Assembly (NCBI RefSeq): GCF_030551255.1
Contig: NZ_CP130630.1
Location: 1,054,001 to 1,118,000 of the forward strand
Source of the DNA: Streptomyces sp. NL15-2K
GTDB taxonomy: Bacteria; Actinomycetota; Actinomycetes; Streptomycetales; Streptomycetaceae
Length of the DNA: 64,000 bases
Reading direction: 5' to 3'
Part shown: in pieces, positions 24,769 to 33,976 of the stretch
Position numbering within the stretch: position 1 is the stretch's first letter
Layout of the letters: each line of letters opens with the position of its first letter
Made by a program: the position numbers and the translations under genes
The notes under the pieces: generated by a model
What the model was told of the DNA's origin: nothing
The model's database searches: none
Seen by the model: only the letters and a program-made list of their open reading frames with translations

Positions 24769-25599
24769 TCAGCCGACCATGTCCTGAGGGACCGTCAGGT
24801 GGTCATGGGCGTACAGGCGCGTCAGGGCCGCCGGGTCTTCCTTGGCGCAGGCATCGGCCACGGTGTCGACGAGTTCGTCGTACTCGGGCCCCGTCCTGCC
24901 CTCGTAGGCCTCGGTCATACGGCCCCACTCGTCCCAGTTCAGCATCTCCCGCTTGCACAGCGCGGCCAGATCGCGAACGGCGTTGCCGCTGATCTCGGCG
25001 GGCCCCCAGGCGTGATCGGTGCCGGCCGTCCCGAACGTGTGCGGGTCGACCAGACCGCGCCGGTACCGCAGCCAGGCCTCGCCCCCGGTCAGGAACTCGC
25101 CCGGCGCGAGGTCGTCGGGGTGTGCGACGTAGTCCTTGTCCAGATGCTCGGTGTCGACGCGCACCCAGCGGTGCTCGTCGGCGTTCCAGTACTCGGTGAT
25201 CCAGTGATCGAAGCCGCGCCCCTCCACGAAGTAGGTGCCGAAGCCGCAGCGGGCCCGGGAGGGGATTCCCCGCGCGCGCAGCACCGCGCAGGCGAGGGTG
25301 GCGAAGTGGCGGCAGGTGCCCACCACCCGCTTCTCGGGCGTCCGGGCCCGGTGCAGCGGGGCGGCGTCGAGCACGCTCAGCGCCGCGACCAGCTCGCTCA
25401 CCGGGCGGATGTTCTTCTCCGCGATCCGGCTCTCCGGAACGCCGAGTCGGGTGGCGTCGTACGGCTGGATGAACAGTGTCCCTACGGCGGCGCAGATGCC
25501 GACCGGATCGTCCGGCAGCCCTTCCAGCAGGTCCAACTGCTCGGTGCGGAGGCGGGTGAGAGGTCCGGGCCGGGAGTGGTCGAGCAGGTCATCCGTCAT
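24769..25599 (-). CDS. Transglutaminase-like protein
   Basis: A 276-residue cytosolic protein with the papain-like triad of the transglutaminase superfamily: Cys in VVGTCRHFATLACAVL, His in GFDHWITEYWN and Asp in RWVRVDTEHLD. The family includes peptidases and cross-linking enzymes; the real substrate is unknown. It is convergent with the CoA transferase and starts at an ATG just after a weak ribosome site. Confidence 0.88.
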   Translation of the reverse strand: MTDDLLDHSRPGPLTRLRTEQLDLLEGLPDDPVGICAAVGTLFIQPYDATRLGVPESRIAEKNIRPVSELVAALSVLDAAPLHRARTPEKRVVGTCRHFATLACAVLRARGIPSRARCGFGTYFVEGRGFDHWITEYWNADEHRWVRVDTEHLDKDYVAHPDDLAPGEFLTGGEAWLRYRRGLVDPHTFGTAGTDHAWGPAEISGNAVRDLAALCKREMLNWDEWGRMTEAYEGRTGPEYDELVDTVADACAKEDPAALTRLYAHDHLTVPQDMVG

Positions 25600-25700
25600 G
25601 GTCGGGGATGGTAACGGGCCGGACTGACAATGCGGGCCGCTCGGCGGGCAGTCGGCCGTGCAGGCAGCTGATCGACCGGGTCGCCCACCGGTGCGCAGCC

Positions 25701-26408
25701 CTACCAGGGCAGTGGGCCGTCCGCGTCGAAGTAGCCCCCGGTGGGGCCGTCGGCGCCCAGCTGGGCCATGCGTACGATGATCTCGGCGCCCTCCTCGACG
25801 GTCTGCGTGCCCGTGTTGCCGTTCAGGTCCGTCGCGGTGAAGCCGGGCTCCACGGCGTTGATGCGCATGGCCGGGAACGCCTTCGCGTACTGCACGGTGA
25901 TCATGTTGACCGTGGCCTTCGAGGCCGGATAGGCGACGCCCGGGTAGGCGTACGCCGGTGTGTTCAGGTCGGAGACCGCGGTCAGCGAGGCCAGGCCGCT
26001 GCTGACGTTGACCACGACCGGCGACGCCGAACGCCGCAGCAGTGGCAGGAACGCGTGGGTGACGCGGACCACGCCGAAGACGTTCGTGTCGAAGACCGTG
26101 CTCATCTGGTCGGCGGTCACATCGGCGGCGCCGATCACGGTGTTGCCCTCTCCCCTCGCCTCTATTCCGGCGTTGTTGACCAGGACGTCGAGCCCACCGT
26201 CGGCCTCGACGCTCTTCGCCGCGGCCTCGACGGAGGCGTCGTCGGTGACATCGAGGTGGAGGAACCGGGCGCCGAGTCGCTCGGCGGCCCGGCGTCCGCG
26301 TTCGGCGTTCCGGCTTCCGACGTAGACGGTGTGACCTGCTGCGACGAGTCGGCGGGCGGTCTCGAAGCCCAGCCCCTTGTTCGCTCCGGTGATCAGTGTT
26401 GTCGTCAT
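25701..26408 (-). CDS. Short-chain dehydrogenase/reductase
   Basis: A 235-residue classical SDR. The cofactor loop is TGANKGLG (residues 7-14), followed by LDVTDD, the structural NNAG, Ser in NVSSGLASL, and the catalytic YPASK. The ATG at 26408 is followed immediately by the Rossmann fold. It is divergent from an XRE-type regulator (101 bases), the usual gene pair in Streptomyces in which the regulator controls the SDR gene. Confidence 0.93.
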   Translation of the reverse strand: MTTTLITGANKGLGFETARRLVAAGHTVYVGSRNAERGRRAAERLGARFLHLDVTDDASVEAAAKSVEADGGLDVLVNNAGIEARGEGNTVIGAADVTADQMSTVFDTNVFGVVRVTHAFLPLLRRSASPVVVNVSSGLASLTAVSDLNTPAYAYPGVAYPASKATVNMITVQYAKAFPAMRINAVEPGFTATDLNGNTGTQTVEEGAEIIVRMAQLGADGPTGGYFDADGPLPW

Positions 26409-26509
26409 GCACCCAGCCTCCGGCGCCGCGGCGCGATCAGCCAGGAGACGCCTCTTCCTGGGACTGCGGGTACCAGGCACGTGCCCGGCGGACGGTGTTC
26501 ACTGGGGGC

Positions 26510-27349
26510 ATGACGGCGACGGAACTCGGACAGGCCCTGCGGCGCTGGCGCGACCGTGTGGCCCCCGAGACGGCCGGACTGCCCACCGGCGGCCACCGGC
26601 GCGCGGCCGGGCTGCGGCGTGAGGAACTGGCCCTGCTGGCCGGGATCTCCGTCGACTACGTCACCCGCCTCGAACAGGGCCGGGCGACGAACCCGTCCGG
26701 GCAGATCGTCGAGGCCCTGGGCCGGGCCCTGCGACTGTCGGGGGACGAGCGCGCCCATCTGTTCCGGCTGGCCGGGCTGGTCCCGCCGGGTCCGGAAACC
26801 GTGCCCGGGTACATCACGCCCAGCGTCCAACGGCTGCTCGACAGGCTGGTGGACACCCCCGTCGGTGTCTCCGACGCGGCCATGACCCTGCTCCTGGCCA
26901 ACCCGATGTACGCGGCGCTGATGGGCGATCCGTCCGGCCGGCGCGGCTTCGAACGCAACGGCGTGTGGCGCAACTTCCACGGTGCGCCCACCCGGGTGCG
27001 GCACACACCGGAAGAACAGCGGGCCTTCGAGGTCGGCATGGTCGCCGAACTGCGCGCGACCGCCGCCCGCTATCCCGCCGACAAGGAACTGCGCCGCCTG
27101 ATCGCCGAGTTGCGCACCACCAACGAGCGGTTCGCCGAACTGTGGGACGCGGGCGTCGTCGGCCGGCTCGAATCGTCGCGCAAGACGATCGAGCACCCGC
27201 ACGTGGGCACGCTGACGCTGGACTGCGACCTGCTCAGGGTGACGGGCAGTGACCTGCACCTCCTGGTCTACACGGCCGAACCCGGCACCGAGGACGCCGA
27301 GCGCCTGGAGCTGCTCGCCGTCCTCGGCACCCAGACGCTCGTCGGCTAA
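26510..27349 (+). CDS. XRE-type regulator with MmyB-like ligand domain
   Basis: A 279-residue regulator. The N-terminal HTH (residues 8-75) includes LRREELALLAGISVDYVTRL and EQGRATNPSGQIVEAL. The C-terminal part is a MmyB/PAS-like ligand domain (YAALMGDPSGRRGFERNGVW). MmyB-type proteins may bind fatty-acid ligands. It is divergent from the SDR gene, and its stop overlaps the end of the convergent beta-galactosidase by four bases. Confidence 0.92.
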   Translation: MTATELGQALRRWRDRVAPETAGLPTGGHRRAAGLRREELALLAGISVDYVTRLEQGRATNPSGQIVEALGRALRLSGDERAHLFRLAGLVPPGPETVPGYITPSVQRLLDRLVDTPVGVSDAAMTLLLANPMYAALMGDPSGRRGFERNGVWRNFHGAPTRVRHTPEEQRAFEVGMVAELRATAARYPADKELRRLIAELRTTNERFAELWDAGVVGRLESSRKTIEHPHVGTLTLDCDLLRVTGSDLHLLVYTAEPGTEDAERLELLAVLGTQTLVG

Positions 27350-29406
27350 GGCCGTTCCTCCGCGAGGACCTTGACGTCCCAGGCGCCCAGGGGAACCTCG
27401 TCGGCATAGGTGGCATCCGACAGCACGTCCCGTACGGCCGCCGGAACGGGCACCGTCACCGGCTGCCACGACCAGTTGTGCAGGAAGCGGACCCGGCGGC
27501 CGTCCCGTGCGGTGGCCGCGGTCGAGGTGATGCTCGGGTGGGTCGGGCGCCAGGCGTGGGCCGGGGCGGCCCACGCCAGCAGGGCGCGGGCGAAGGCGGG
27601 ATCGGGGACGGTGCCGACGTGGGTGATCCGTCCGGCGCCGTGCCGGTGGGTGGTGGCGGCGGGCCAGCGGCCGAAGTGCGGGTGTTCGTACGTGGCCAAC
27701 TCCTCGGCGCCTTGCGGCTGGAGGCCGTCGGCCCAGTGCAGGGCACGGGCCTCGGGCGGGAGCGGCAGGGTTGCCGTGCCGGTCACGGTCAGCGGTTCGC
27801 CGAGGTTGCTGAACTCGTCGTACGTCACGCCGGCCGCCTCGGCCAGACGAGCGGGCTGCGCGTCGGTGCGTGCCCTGGCCTCGGTGTCGCCGTAGGCCGT
27901 GCGAGGGCCCAGCACCAGGTGGCCGCCCGCCTCGGCGTAGGCCTTCAGCCGGTCGAGGGTCTCGTCGTCGGCCGCGTAGAAGCCTGGCGCGACCAGCACG
28001 GGAGGCAGTTCGCTGTCCGGCAGTTGGCCGGGGTGGAGGACGCGAGCCTGGAGGCCGGCGTCGAAGGCGCCCCGGTAGAAGGCGTCGAAGATCCTCTCGT
28101 ACGACCGCCCGTCCGGACCTCCGTCGGCGGTGGCCAGCGGCGGCTGGGCCTGGAGCGCCCACTTGCTGGGACCGTCGTACAGGAAGGCCACGTCCGCGTC
28201 CGGGGTGAGGGAGGCCACCAGGTCACCCGCCGTCTCCAACTCCTGGCCCAGCGCGGCGAGTTCGCGGTACACACGGCCGGGGCGTCCGTTGTGCGGGAGG
28301 ATGCCGCCCCAGTAGGTCTCCGCCCCGAAGTGCAGGGTGTGCCAGTGCCAGTACTCGATCATCGAGGCGCCCCGGGAGATCAGCGCCCAGGCGGCCTGGC
28401 GCCACTGGCCGTCGTAGGCCGGGCGGTTGTTCCAGGGATAGCTGATGGCCTGCGCGTTGGTCTCCGTCACCAGGAAGGGCTCCTGGCGGGAGGCGTACAT
28501 GCGGTCGGCGCTGCGGTACAGCGCCCAGGTGCCGTTGGTCGTCCAGTCCTGGCCGGATCGACCCCGGTCGGGCAGTTCCAGGGCGTCCTGCATCGTGTAG
28601 TAGGGGTTGCCGGCCGTGACGTCGAGCCGCTCGGTCAGCTTGTCGTCCTCGACGCCCGGGCGGTCGTAGGAGATGCAGGTGGTGACGAACTGGCCGGGGC
28701 GGGCGTACTCGCGCACGATCTCCGCCTGCCCGGCGATGAACTCGGTGACGAGCTTCGCCTGGAAACGCCGCCAGGCCAGGTCGTACTGCGGCTGGACGTT
28801 GCCGTCCGGGGTCCACAGGTCGGCCCAGGTGGACAGCCGGTGCGACCAGTAGACCAGGCCCCACTCGCGGTTGAGGGTCTCCACGTCCCCGTACCGGTCG
28901 CGCAGTTCGTCGGTGAAGCGCTGGAAGACGCCGTGGTTGTGGAGGAGATGGAGGCCGGGTTCGTTGTCGACCTGGTAGCCGATCACAGCCGGGTGGTCGG
29001 CGTACCGGGCGACGATCTTCCGGATGATCCGCTCGGCGTGGAAGCGGAACGCCGGGTGGGTGATGTCGACCTCCTGCCGGGCGCCCCAGCCGATGCGCTC
29101 ACCGGTGCGCCCCTCCCCCGCGATCTCCGGGTACTGCCGGGCCAGCCACGGCGGCACCGCGTACGTCGGCGTCCCGAGGATCACGGAGATGCCCCGCTCG
29201 TGCGCCCCGTCCAGGACCGGCTGCAGCCAGTCGAGGTCGAAGCGGCCGCTCGTAGGCTCCCAGGTCGACCACACGGACTCGCCGACCCGGATCACGGTGA
29301 AGCGGGCCTCGGCCATCTGGTCGAGGTCGTCCTTCAGTCGGTCGTACGGCTGGTACTCGTGGTAGTAGGCGGCGCCGAACAGGACTCGGCGAGGAAGCTC
29401 GAACAT
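27346..29406 (-). CDS. Beta-galactosidase, GH42
   Basis: A 686-residue glycoside hydrolase of family 42. The acid/base Glu149 is in GYQVDNEPG and the nucleophile Glu315 in FLVTETNAQA. The trimerisation domain and C-terminal beta domain follow. It lacks a signal peptide, so it acts in the cytosol on imported beta-galactosides. It is the last gene of the run binding protein-permease-permease-hydrolase, 28 bases after the second permease. The start is the ATG at 29406 (MFELPRRVLFGAAYYHEYQP). Confidence 0.95.
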   Translation of the reverse strand: MFELPRRVLFGAAYYHEYQPYDRLKDDLDQMAEARFTVIRVGESVWSTWEPTSGRFDLDWLQPVLDGAHERGISVILGTPTYAVPPWLARQYPEIAGEGRTGERIGWGARQEVDITHPAFRFHAERIIRKIVARYADHPAVIGYQVDNEPGLHLLHNHGVFQRFTDELRDRYGDVETLNREWGLVYWSHRLSTWADLWTPDGNVQPQYDLAWRRFQAKLVTEFIAGQAEIVREYARPGQFVTTCISYDRPGVEDDKLTERLDVTAGNPYYTMQDALELPDRGRSGQDWTTNGTWALYRSADRMYASRQEPFLVTETNAQAISYPWNNRPAYDGQWRQAAWALISRGASMIEYWHWHTLHFGAETYWGGILPHNGRPGRVYRELAALGQELETAGDLVASLTPDADVAFLYDGPSKWALQAQPPLATADGGPDGRSYERIFDAFYRGAFDAGLQARVLHPGQLPDSELPPVLVAPGFYAADDETLDRLKAYAEAGGHLVLGPRTAYGDTEARARTDAQPARLAEAAGVTYDEFSNLGEPLTVTGTATLPLPPEARALHWADGLQPQGAEELATYEHPHFGRWPAATTHRHGAGRITHVGTVPDPAFARALLAWAAPAHAWRPTHPSITSTAATARDGRRVRFLHNWSWQPVTVPVPAAVRDVLSDATYADEVPLGAWDVKVLAEERP

Positions 29407-29434
29407 CCTTCTCCTAACGAGGGTTGAGTGATCG

Positions 29435-30253
29435 TCAGCCCTTGACCACACCCGTGGACAGGCCTTCGAGGAGCTGCTTGCGCAGCAGGACGAACAGGGC
29501 GACGGCGGGGACGACGGCGATGACGGCTCCGGCGAGCACGAGGTCGTACTGCCGCTGTTCCGACACGAACAGGGTCTGCAGGCCGAGCGGCAGGGTGTAC
29601 TGGGAGCTGTCGGAGACCAGCACCAGCGGCCACAGGAAGCTGTTGTAGCTCTGCAGGAACTGCCACACGGCGAGCGCGCCGAGCGAGGGCCGCAGCAGGG
29701 GCAGCACGATGGTCCGGAAGATGCCGAACTCGCTCGCCCCGTCGATGCGGGCGGCCTCCAGCACGGAGTCCGGGACGGACTGCACGATGTACTGCTGCAT
29801 CATGAAGATCCCGAACGCGGGCGCCACCCAGGGCACGATCAGCGCGAACCACGGGCTGCCCAGGCCGGTCTTGACCAGGATCACGAACAGCGGCACGAGG
29901 ATCACCGCGAACGGGATGGACAGCGAGCTGAACATCACGCCGAACAGCAGCCGTTTGCCGGCGAAGCGGAACTTGGCGAAGCCGTAGCCGGCCAGCGCGC
30001 AGACGAAGACGGACACGGTGGTGGCGACGAGGGCGACCACCGTGCTCATCAGGAACCAGCGCCAGAACGGCTGCCCGGAGAACAGGCGCTGGTAGTTGTC
30101 GAGGGTGAACGGGTCGGGGATCGGCTGCGGCGGGTAGGCGAAGATGTCGCCGCGCGGCTTGAACGAGCCGCTCAGCGCCCACAGCAGCGGGGCGAGGAAG
30201 GCCAGGAGCAGCAGGACCAGTACGCCGTAGAGAGGCACACGTGTGCGCGTCAT
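29435..30253 (-). CDS. ABC sugar transporter permease (MalG type)
   Basis: A 272-residue six-helix permease. The EAA loop that contacts the ATPase is DSVLEAARIDGASEFGIFRT. The start is a hydrophobic helix after MTRTRVPLYG. Its ATG overlaps the TGA of the preceding permease gene (ATGA), so the two are translationally coupled. The partner ATPase is not in the window; in Streptomyces such systems usually share the MsiK ATPase. Confidence 0.94.
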   Translation of the reverse strand: MTRTRVPLYGVLVLLLLAFLAPLLWALSGSFKPRGDIFAYPPQPIPDPFTLDNYQRLFSGQPFWRWFLMSTVVALVATTVSVFVCALAGYGFAKFRFAGKRLLFGVMFSSLSIPFAVILVPLFVILVKTGLGSPWFALIVPWVAPAFGIFMMQQYIVQSVPDSVLEAARIDGASEFGIFRTIVLPLLRPSLGALAVWQFLQSYNSFLWPLVLVSDSSQYTLPLGLQTLFVSEQRQYDLVLAGAVIAVVPAVALFVLLRKQLLEGLSTGVVKG

Positions 30254-31191
30254 GAGGTGGCCCTCCCGATGCCGAGGAGACGGTTGAAGAGCTGGCTGAG
30301 GCCGAAGACGAGGACGAACAACACCACGGCCGCGGCGGCCGCGTAGCCGAACTGCTGGCGCTGGAAGGCGGCCCGGTAGATGAACATCGTCACCGAGAGG
30401 GTGGACTCGGCCGGTCCGCCGCCGGTCAGCAGGTACGGCTCCTCGAAGATCTGGGCAGCGCCGATGAAGGAGGTGACGACGACGAACGCCGTCACCGGCT
30501 TCAGCGCCGGAAGGGTGACGGTGGTGAAGACGCGCAGACGTCCGGCACCGTCGAGCGCGGCGGCCTCGTACAACTCCCTCGGCACGTTCTGGAGTCCGGC
30601 GAGGAAGAAGACGGTGAGGTAGCCCGTCCAGCGCCACAGCATGACCAGGGCGATGCTCACCTTGGCCAGGCTCGGATCGCCGAGCCAATCGACGCCGCCG
30701 GTGCCGAATAGGGCGCGCAGCACCGAGTTGATGAGGCCGAATTGCCGGTCGAACAGCAGGCCGAAGATGAGCGCGACGAGGATCGGGGAGACGACGATCG
30801 GCACGAAGTAGGCGGTGCGCCACAGATCGCGGGCGCGCAGACCGCGGGTGTTGAGGACCTGGGCGATCAGCAGGGCCGGCGGGACGACGACACAGACCGC
30901 GACGAGCACGAAGACGGCCGTGTTGCCGAGGGCCCGGTGGAAGCTGATGTCGGTGAGCAGGAGGCGGTAGTTGCGCAGGCCCACCCAGTGCGGGGTGCCG
31001 AGTCCGACCCATTCGGTCAGGCTCAGCCACAGCGAGACCACGACCGGGACCAGCATGAACAGGACGTAGAGGAGATAGAAGGGCGAGATGAAGAGGTACG
31101 GCGCCCAGGGTCCGCGCGGGCGGTGAGCGGTGTCGGCCGGCCCCTTGCGCTCGTCGGCTTTGCGGGCCCGGCCCGCGATGGCGGTGGTCAT
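30250..31191 (-). CDS. ABC sugar transporter permease (MalF type)
   Basis: A 313-residue permease with a charged cytosolic N-terminus, six helices, and the EAA loop RELYEAAALDGAGRLRVFTT. It forms the channel with the MalG-type protein. It lies in the operon between the binding protein (10-base gap) and the second permease (4-base overlap). Confidence 0.94.
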   Translation of the reverse strand: MTTAIAGRARKADERKGPADTAHRPRGPWAPYLFISPFYLLYVLFMLVPVVVSLWLSLTEWVGLGTPHWVGLRNYRLLLTDISFHRALGNTAVFVLVAVCVVVPPALLIAQVLNTRGLRARDLWRTAYFVPIVVSPILVALIFGLLFDRQFGLINSVLRALFGTGGVDWLGDPSLAKVSIALVMLWRWTGYLTVFFLAGLQNVPRELYEAAALDGAGRLRVFTTVTLPALKPVTAFVVVTSFIGAAQIFEEPYLLTGGGPAESTLSVTMFIYRAAFQRQQFGYAAAAAVVLFVLVFGLSQLFNRLLGIGRATS

Positions 31192-31200
31192 GGGGTCCTC

Positions 31201-32559
31201 CTAGCGGCCGGCCTGGTCGCGGTAGTCGGCTGCGGTCTGCTTCAGCGCCTGGCGCGGGGTGAGGTCGCCGCGGTAGGCGCGCAGGAGGTTGCCGGCGAGG
31301 ACGTCGAAGAGGATCGACTGGTCGGGGCTCTGGTAGAAGGGCGGCACGTCCGGCAGCAGCGAGCGGTAGAGACTGAAGAGTCGCTGCCCGCCGCAGAAGT
31401 CGTCCTTCGTGGCGTTGAGGCCGGGATCCTCGTACACGGAGCGGCGCGTGGGCAGATAGCCGGTCTCGGTGAAGCGGCGTACCTGGCCCTCGTGGGTGAG
31501 CCAGGTGGTGAACAGGAAGTCGATGGCCGCCTGGGTGTTGGCCTTGTCCTTGATGACGCCGAAGCCGGTGCCGCCCGCCGCGGCGGTCACCCCGCCGCCC
31601 TTGGTGAACCGGGGCAGGGCCTTCACCCGCCACTTCCCCTTCTGCTCGGGCACGTTGGCCACCAGGCCGTAGTTCTTGTACCAGATGGCCATGGGCAGGC
31701 CGATGACCTTGTTGGCCTTGAGGGCGGCCTGCATCGCGGCCCCGTAGTAGTCGGAGATGTCGATGACGAAGCCGGTGCGCAGCCCCTCGCACAGGAAGCG
31801 CAGCACCTCCTCGGCCTCCGGCGAGTCGAGCACCAGGTTCTGGTCGGCGTCGAAGAAGGCGCCGCCGCGCTGGTAGAGCAGCATCTGGAAGGACTGCACG
31901 AGCTGTCCGGGGTCGCTGCCCAGGGTGGAGACGACGCACAGCGAGGCGCCGTGGTCCTTGTGCACGCGGGCGCCGAGTTCGGCGAACTCCTCCCAGGTCG
32001 GGGTGTCCTTGGGGAGGTTCCACCGGGTGAACAGGTCGTCGCGGTAGTAGTAGACGACCATCGGGGTGTCCGAGTCGAGGGCGTAGACCTCGTCGTCCTT
32101 GCTGTAGGGGGCGATGCGGGCGGGCAGCAGGTCGTCCTCGAGACCGGGTACGGCGGCGATGTCGGGGGTGAGGTCGTGCAGCAGGCGCGGGGCGATGTCG
32201 CCGCGCAGCATGCGCGGGAAGCTGCCGATCTCGAAGCCCACCGTGTCGGGTGTGCCGCGACCGGCGACGGCCTGGGCGAGGAGCTTGGTGACGAGGTCGG
32301 GGGCCGCGGCGCGGGTGACCTTCAGGTGGTAGCGGAAGTCGGTGAGCCGGTCGGCCTCGGGGATGCCCTTGCGGAAGAAGGCCTCGTATCCGGGGTCGTG
32401 GGTCCACAGGGAGAGCGTCACGTCCCCCGAGGTGCGGGCGGTGGTGCTTTCGCCTCCGCAGGCGGCCAGTGCGGCGGTCGCGCCGAGGCCGAGGGCGCCG
32501 CGCAGCAGGGCGCGCCGGGGCGGGTGCGGTGGGAATGCGGATGGTGCTGGGGTGTACAC
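31201..32559 (-). CDS. Extracellular sugar-binding lipoprotein
   Basis: A 452-residue family 1 solute-binding protein. The N-terminus has a twin-arginine-like RRALLRGALGLGATAALAAC; lipobox cleavage before Cys34 would give a lipoprotein anchored outside the membrane. The binding domains show typical VYALDSDTPMVVYYYRDDLF and WAIDF-like elements. It starts at a GTG behind AGGAG. The CACGTGA/TCACGTG arms flank that ribosome site. It captures the sugar for the two permeases downstream, and the GH42 gene suggests galacto-oligosaccharide or lactose. Confidence 0.93.
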   Translation of the reverse strand: MYTPAPSAFPPHPPRRALLRGALGLGATAALAACGGESTTARTSGDVTLSLWTHDPGYEAFFRKGIPEADRLTDFRYHLKVTRAAAPDLVTKLLAQAVAGRGTPDTVGFEIGSFPRMLRGDIAPRLLHDLTPDIAAVPGLEDDLLPARIAPYSKDDEVYALDSDTPMVVYYYRDDLFTRWNLPKDTPTWEEFAELGARVHKDHGASLCVVSTLGSDPGQLVQSFQMLLYQRGGAFFDADQNLVLDSPEAEEVLRFLCEGLRTGFVIDISDYYGAAMQAALKANKVIGLPMAIWYKNYGLVANVPEQKGKWRVKALPRFTKGGGVTAAAGGTGFGVIKDKANTQAAIDFLFTTWLTHEGQVRRFTETGYLPTRRSVYEDPGLNATKDDFCGGQRLFSLYRSLLPDVPPFYQSPDQSILFDVLAGNLLRAYRGDLTPRQALKQTAADYRDQAGR

Positions 32560-32641
32560 ACGTGACTCCTCACGTGGTGCGGCTACGGGGGGGGCGCGTG
32601 CGGCGGCCGTCCCGGGCGGCGCACGCGGGCAGGGCGGACCG

Positions 32642-32665
32642 GGCCCGCGGCGGGTGCCGCGGGCC
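32642..32665 (-). terminator. GC-rich hairpin after the LacI gene
   Basis: A perfect 10-base stem, GGCCCGCGGC pairing with GCCGCGGGCC, with a GGGT loop, located 41 bases after the LacI stop. It probably ends the repressor transcript, leaving the transport operon with its own promoter between here and 32577. Confidence 0.65.
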
Positions 32666-32705
32666 GTGCCGCCGACGGTTCAGCGGTACGGAGGGATGGG
32701 TGCGG

Positions 32706-33788
32706 TCAGCTCAGTGGGGTCAGCGTGGGGGTGGGGCCGGGGTCGCGGACCGGCCCGGTGGAGGACCGTACGGTCAACTCGACCGCGAGGTCGGGCTGTT
32801 CGGGCGGGCCGGGGCGGCCCTCGATCATGGCGATCAGCACGTCCACGGCCCGCTCGGCGACGGCGGTGAAGTTCTGTCGGACGGTGGTCAGGGGCGGTGA
32901 GAGATAGGCGGCGGCGGGGATGTCGTCGTAGCCGACGACGCTGATGTCGCCGGGGACGGACAGGCCCGCCTCGGCGAACGCCCGCAGCGCGCCGAGCGCC
33001 ATGTCGTCGTTGGCGGCGAACACGGCGGTGACGTCGGAGAGTTGGGCCAGCTGTCGGCCGGCCGCGTACCCGGAGGCGGGGCTCCAGTCTCCCTCGGCCG
33101 GCAGCGGTGGCTCGGGGGCTCCGGCTGCGGCGAGCGCCTCGCGCCAGCCGCGGGTCCGGTCGCGGGCGGCCCACCAGTCGTGCGGGCCGGGGATGTGCCA
33201 GACGGTGCGGTGGCCCAGCGAGAGCAGATACTCGGTGGCCGTCCGGGCGGCGGCGACCCCGTCGGCGCCGACGACGGCGCCCGGTCCGTGGGTGAGTTCC
33301 ACGCCCTCGCCGAGGCTGACCACCGGCACATCCCCGCCGACTCTCAGCGGCGTGCCGTCGTCGATGGGCTCGGACAGCACGATCCCGTCCACGCCCTGCT
33401 CCAGCAGCGCCTCCACGGCGACCGAGGCGGGCTGGCCCTCCAGGGTGCCGGCCAGGGCGAAGGAGTATCCCGCCCGCTGCATCGCCCGTTCCAGAGCGAT
33501 CAGCAGCGTCGAGGGACCGTACAGCGCGGTGCCCAGCGAGACGACGCCGATCCGCCGGTAGCGGCCCAGGAGCAGGGCGCGGGCGGCGTTGTTCGGACGG
33601 TAGTCCAGTTCGCGGATCACCCGGAGCACGCGGTCGCGCACCTCCGGGCTGACGTGCGGTTCGCCGTTGACGACGCGCGAGACCGTCTTCTGCGAGACGC
33701 CGGCGGCCCGCGCGACCTCGGTCATCCCGGGCCCGCGCCGACGGCGCCCGGAACCGCCCGGAGTCCCCTCGGCTCTGGTGGTCGCCAT
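32706..33788 (-). CDS. LacI-family repressor of the beta-galactoside operon
   Basis: A 360-residue repressor. The HTH is near residues 22-43 (MTEVARAAGVSQKTVSRVVN) with hinge LDYRPNNAARALL, followed by a sugar-binding domain (VVSLGTALYGPSTLLIALER, VGYDDIPAAAYLSPPLTTVR). It sits directly upstream of the transport and GH42 genes in the same direction, so it most likely represses them, with a galactoside as inducer. A perfect palindrome lies 76 bases upstream of its start. Confidence 0.92.
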   Translation of the reverse strand: MATTRAEGTPGGSGRRRRGPGMTEVARAAGVSQKTVSRVVNGEPHVSPEVRDRVLRVIRELDYRPNNAARALLLGRYRRIGVVSLGTALYGPSTLLIALERAMQRAGYSFALAGTLEGQPASVAVEALLEQGVDGIVLSEPIDDGTPLRVGGDVPVVSLGEGVELTHGPGAVVGADGVAAARTATEYLLSLGHRTVWHIPGPHDWWAARDRTRGWREALAAAGAPEPPLPAEGDWSPASGYAAGRQLAQLSDVTAVFAANDDMALGALRAFAEAGLSVPGDISVVGYDDIPAAAYLSPPLTTVRQNFTAVAERAVDVLIAMIEGRPGPPEQPDLAVELTVRSSTGPVRDPGPTPTLTPLS

Positions 33789-33863
33789 GTGCTCTCCCAG
33801 GTGTCCGCGACGTCGACCACGCAGTCACCCCGCACCGAGAGCAGGCACTCGGGAAGCAGCGGA

Positions 33864-33877
33864 TGACTACGTAGTCA
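33864..33877. promoter_or_regulatory. Palindrome TGACTACGTAGTCA upstream of the LacI gene
   Basis: A perfect 14-base palindrome with a central CG, 76 bases ahead of the LacI start, fits an autoregulatory operator of this family. No second copy was found ahead of the binding-protein gene, so the link to that operon is unproven. Confidence 0.5.
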
Positions 33878-33976
33878 GGACAGTGACAGGGGCCCTGGGC
33901 TCGCGTCAATGGTCGGTACGGCATCGAGTTGAGCGCGTGACGACGGAGGCGGCCGTCGACACGCGCTCACCGCTCG

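Noticed and set aside
32559-32576. CACGTGA-CTCC-TCACGTG as a LacI operator
   Set aside because: It overlaps the ribosome site of the binding-protein gene, and the arms differ from the palindrome before the LacI gene, so I did not call it an operator.
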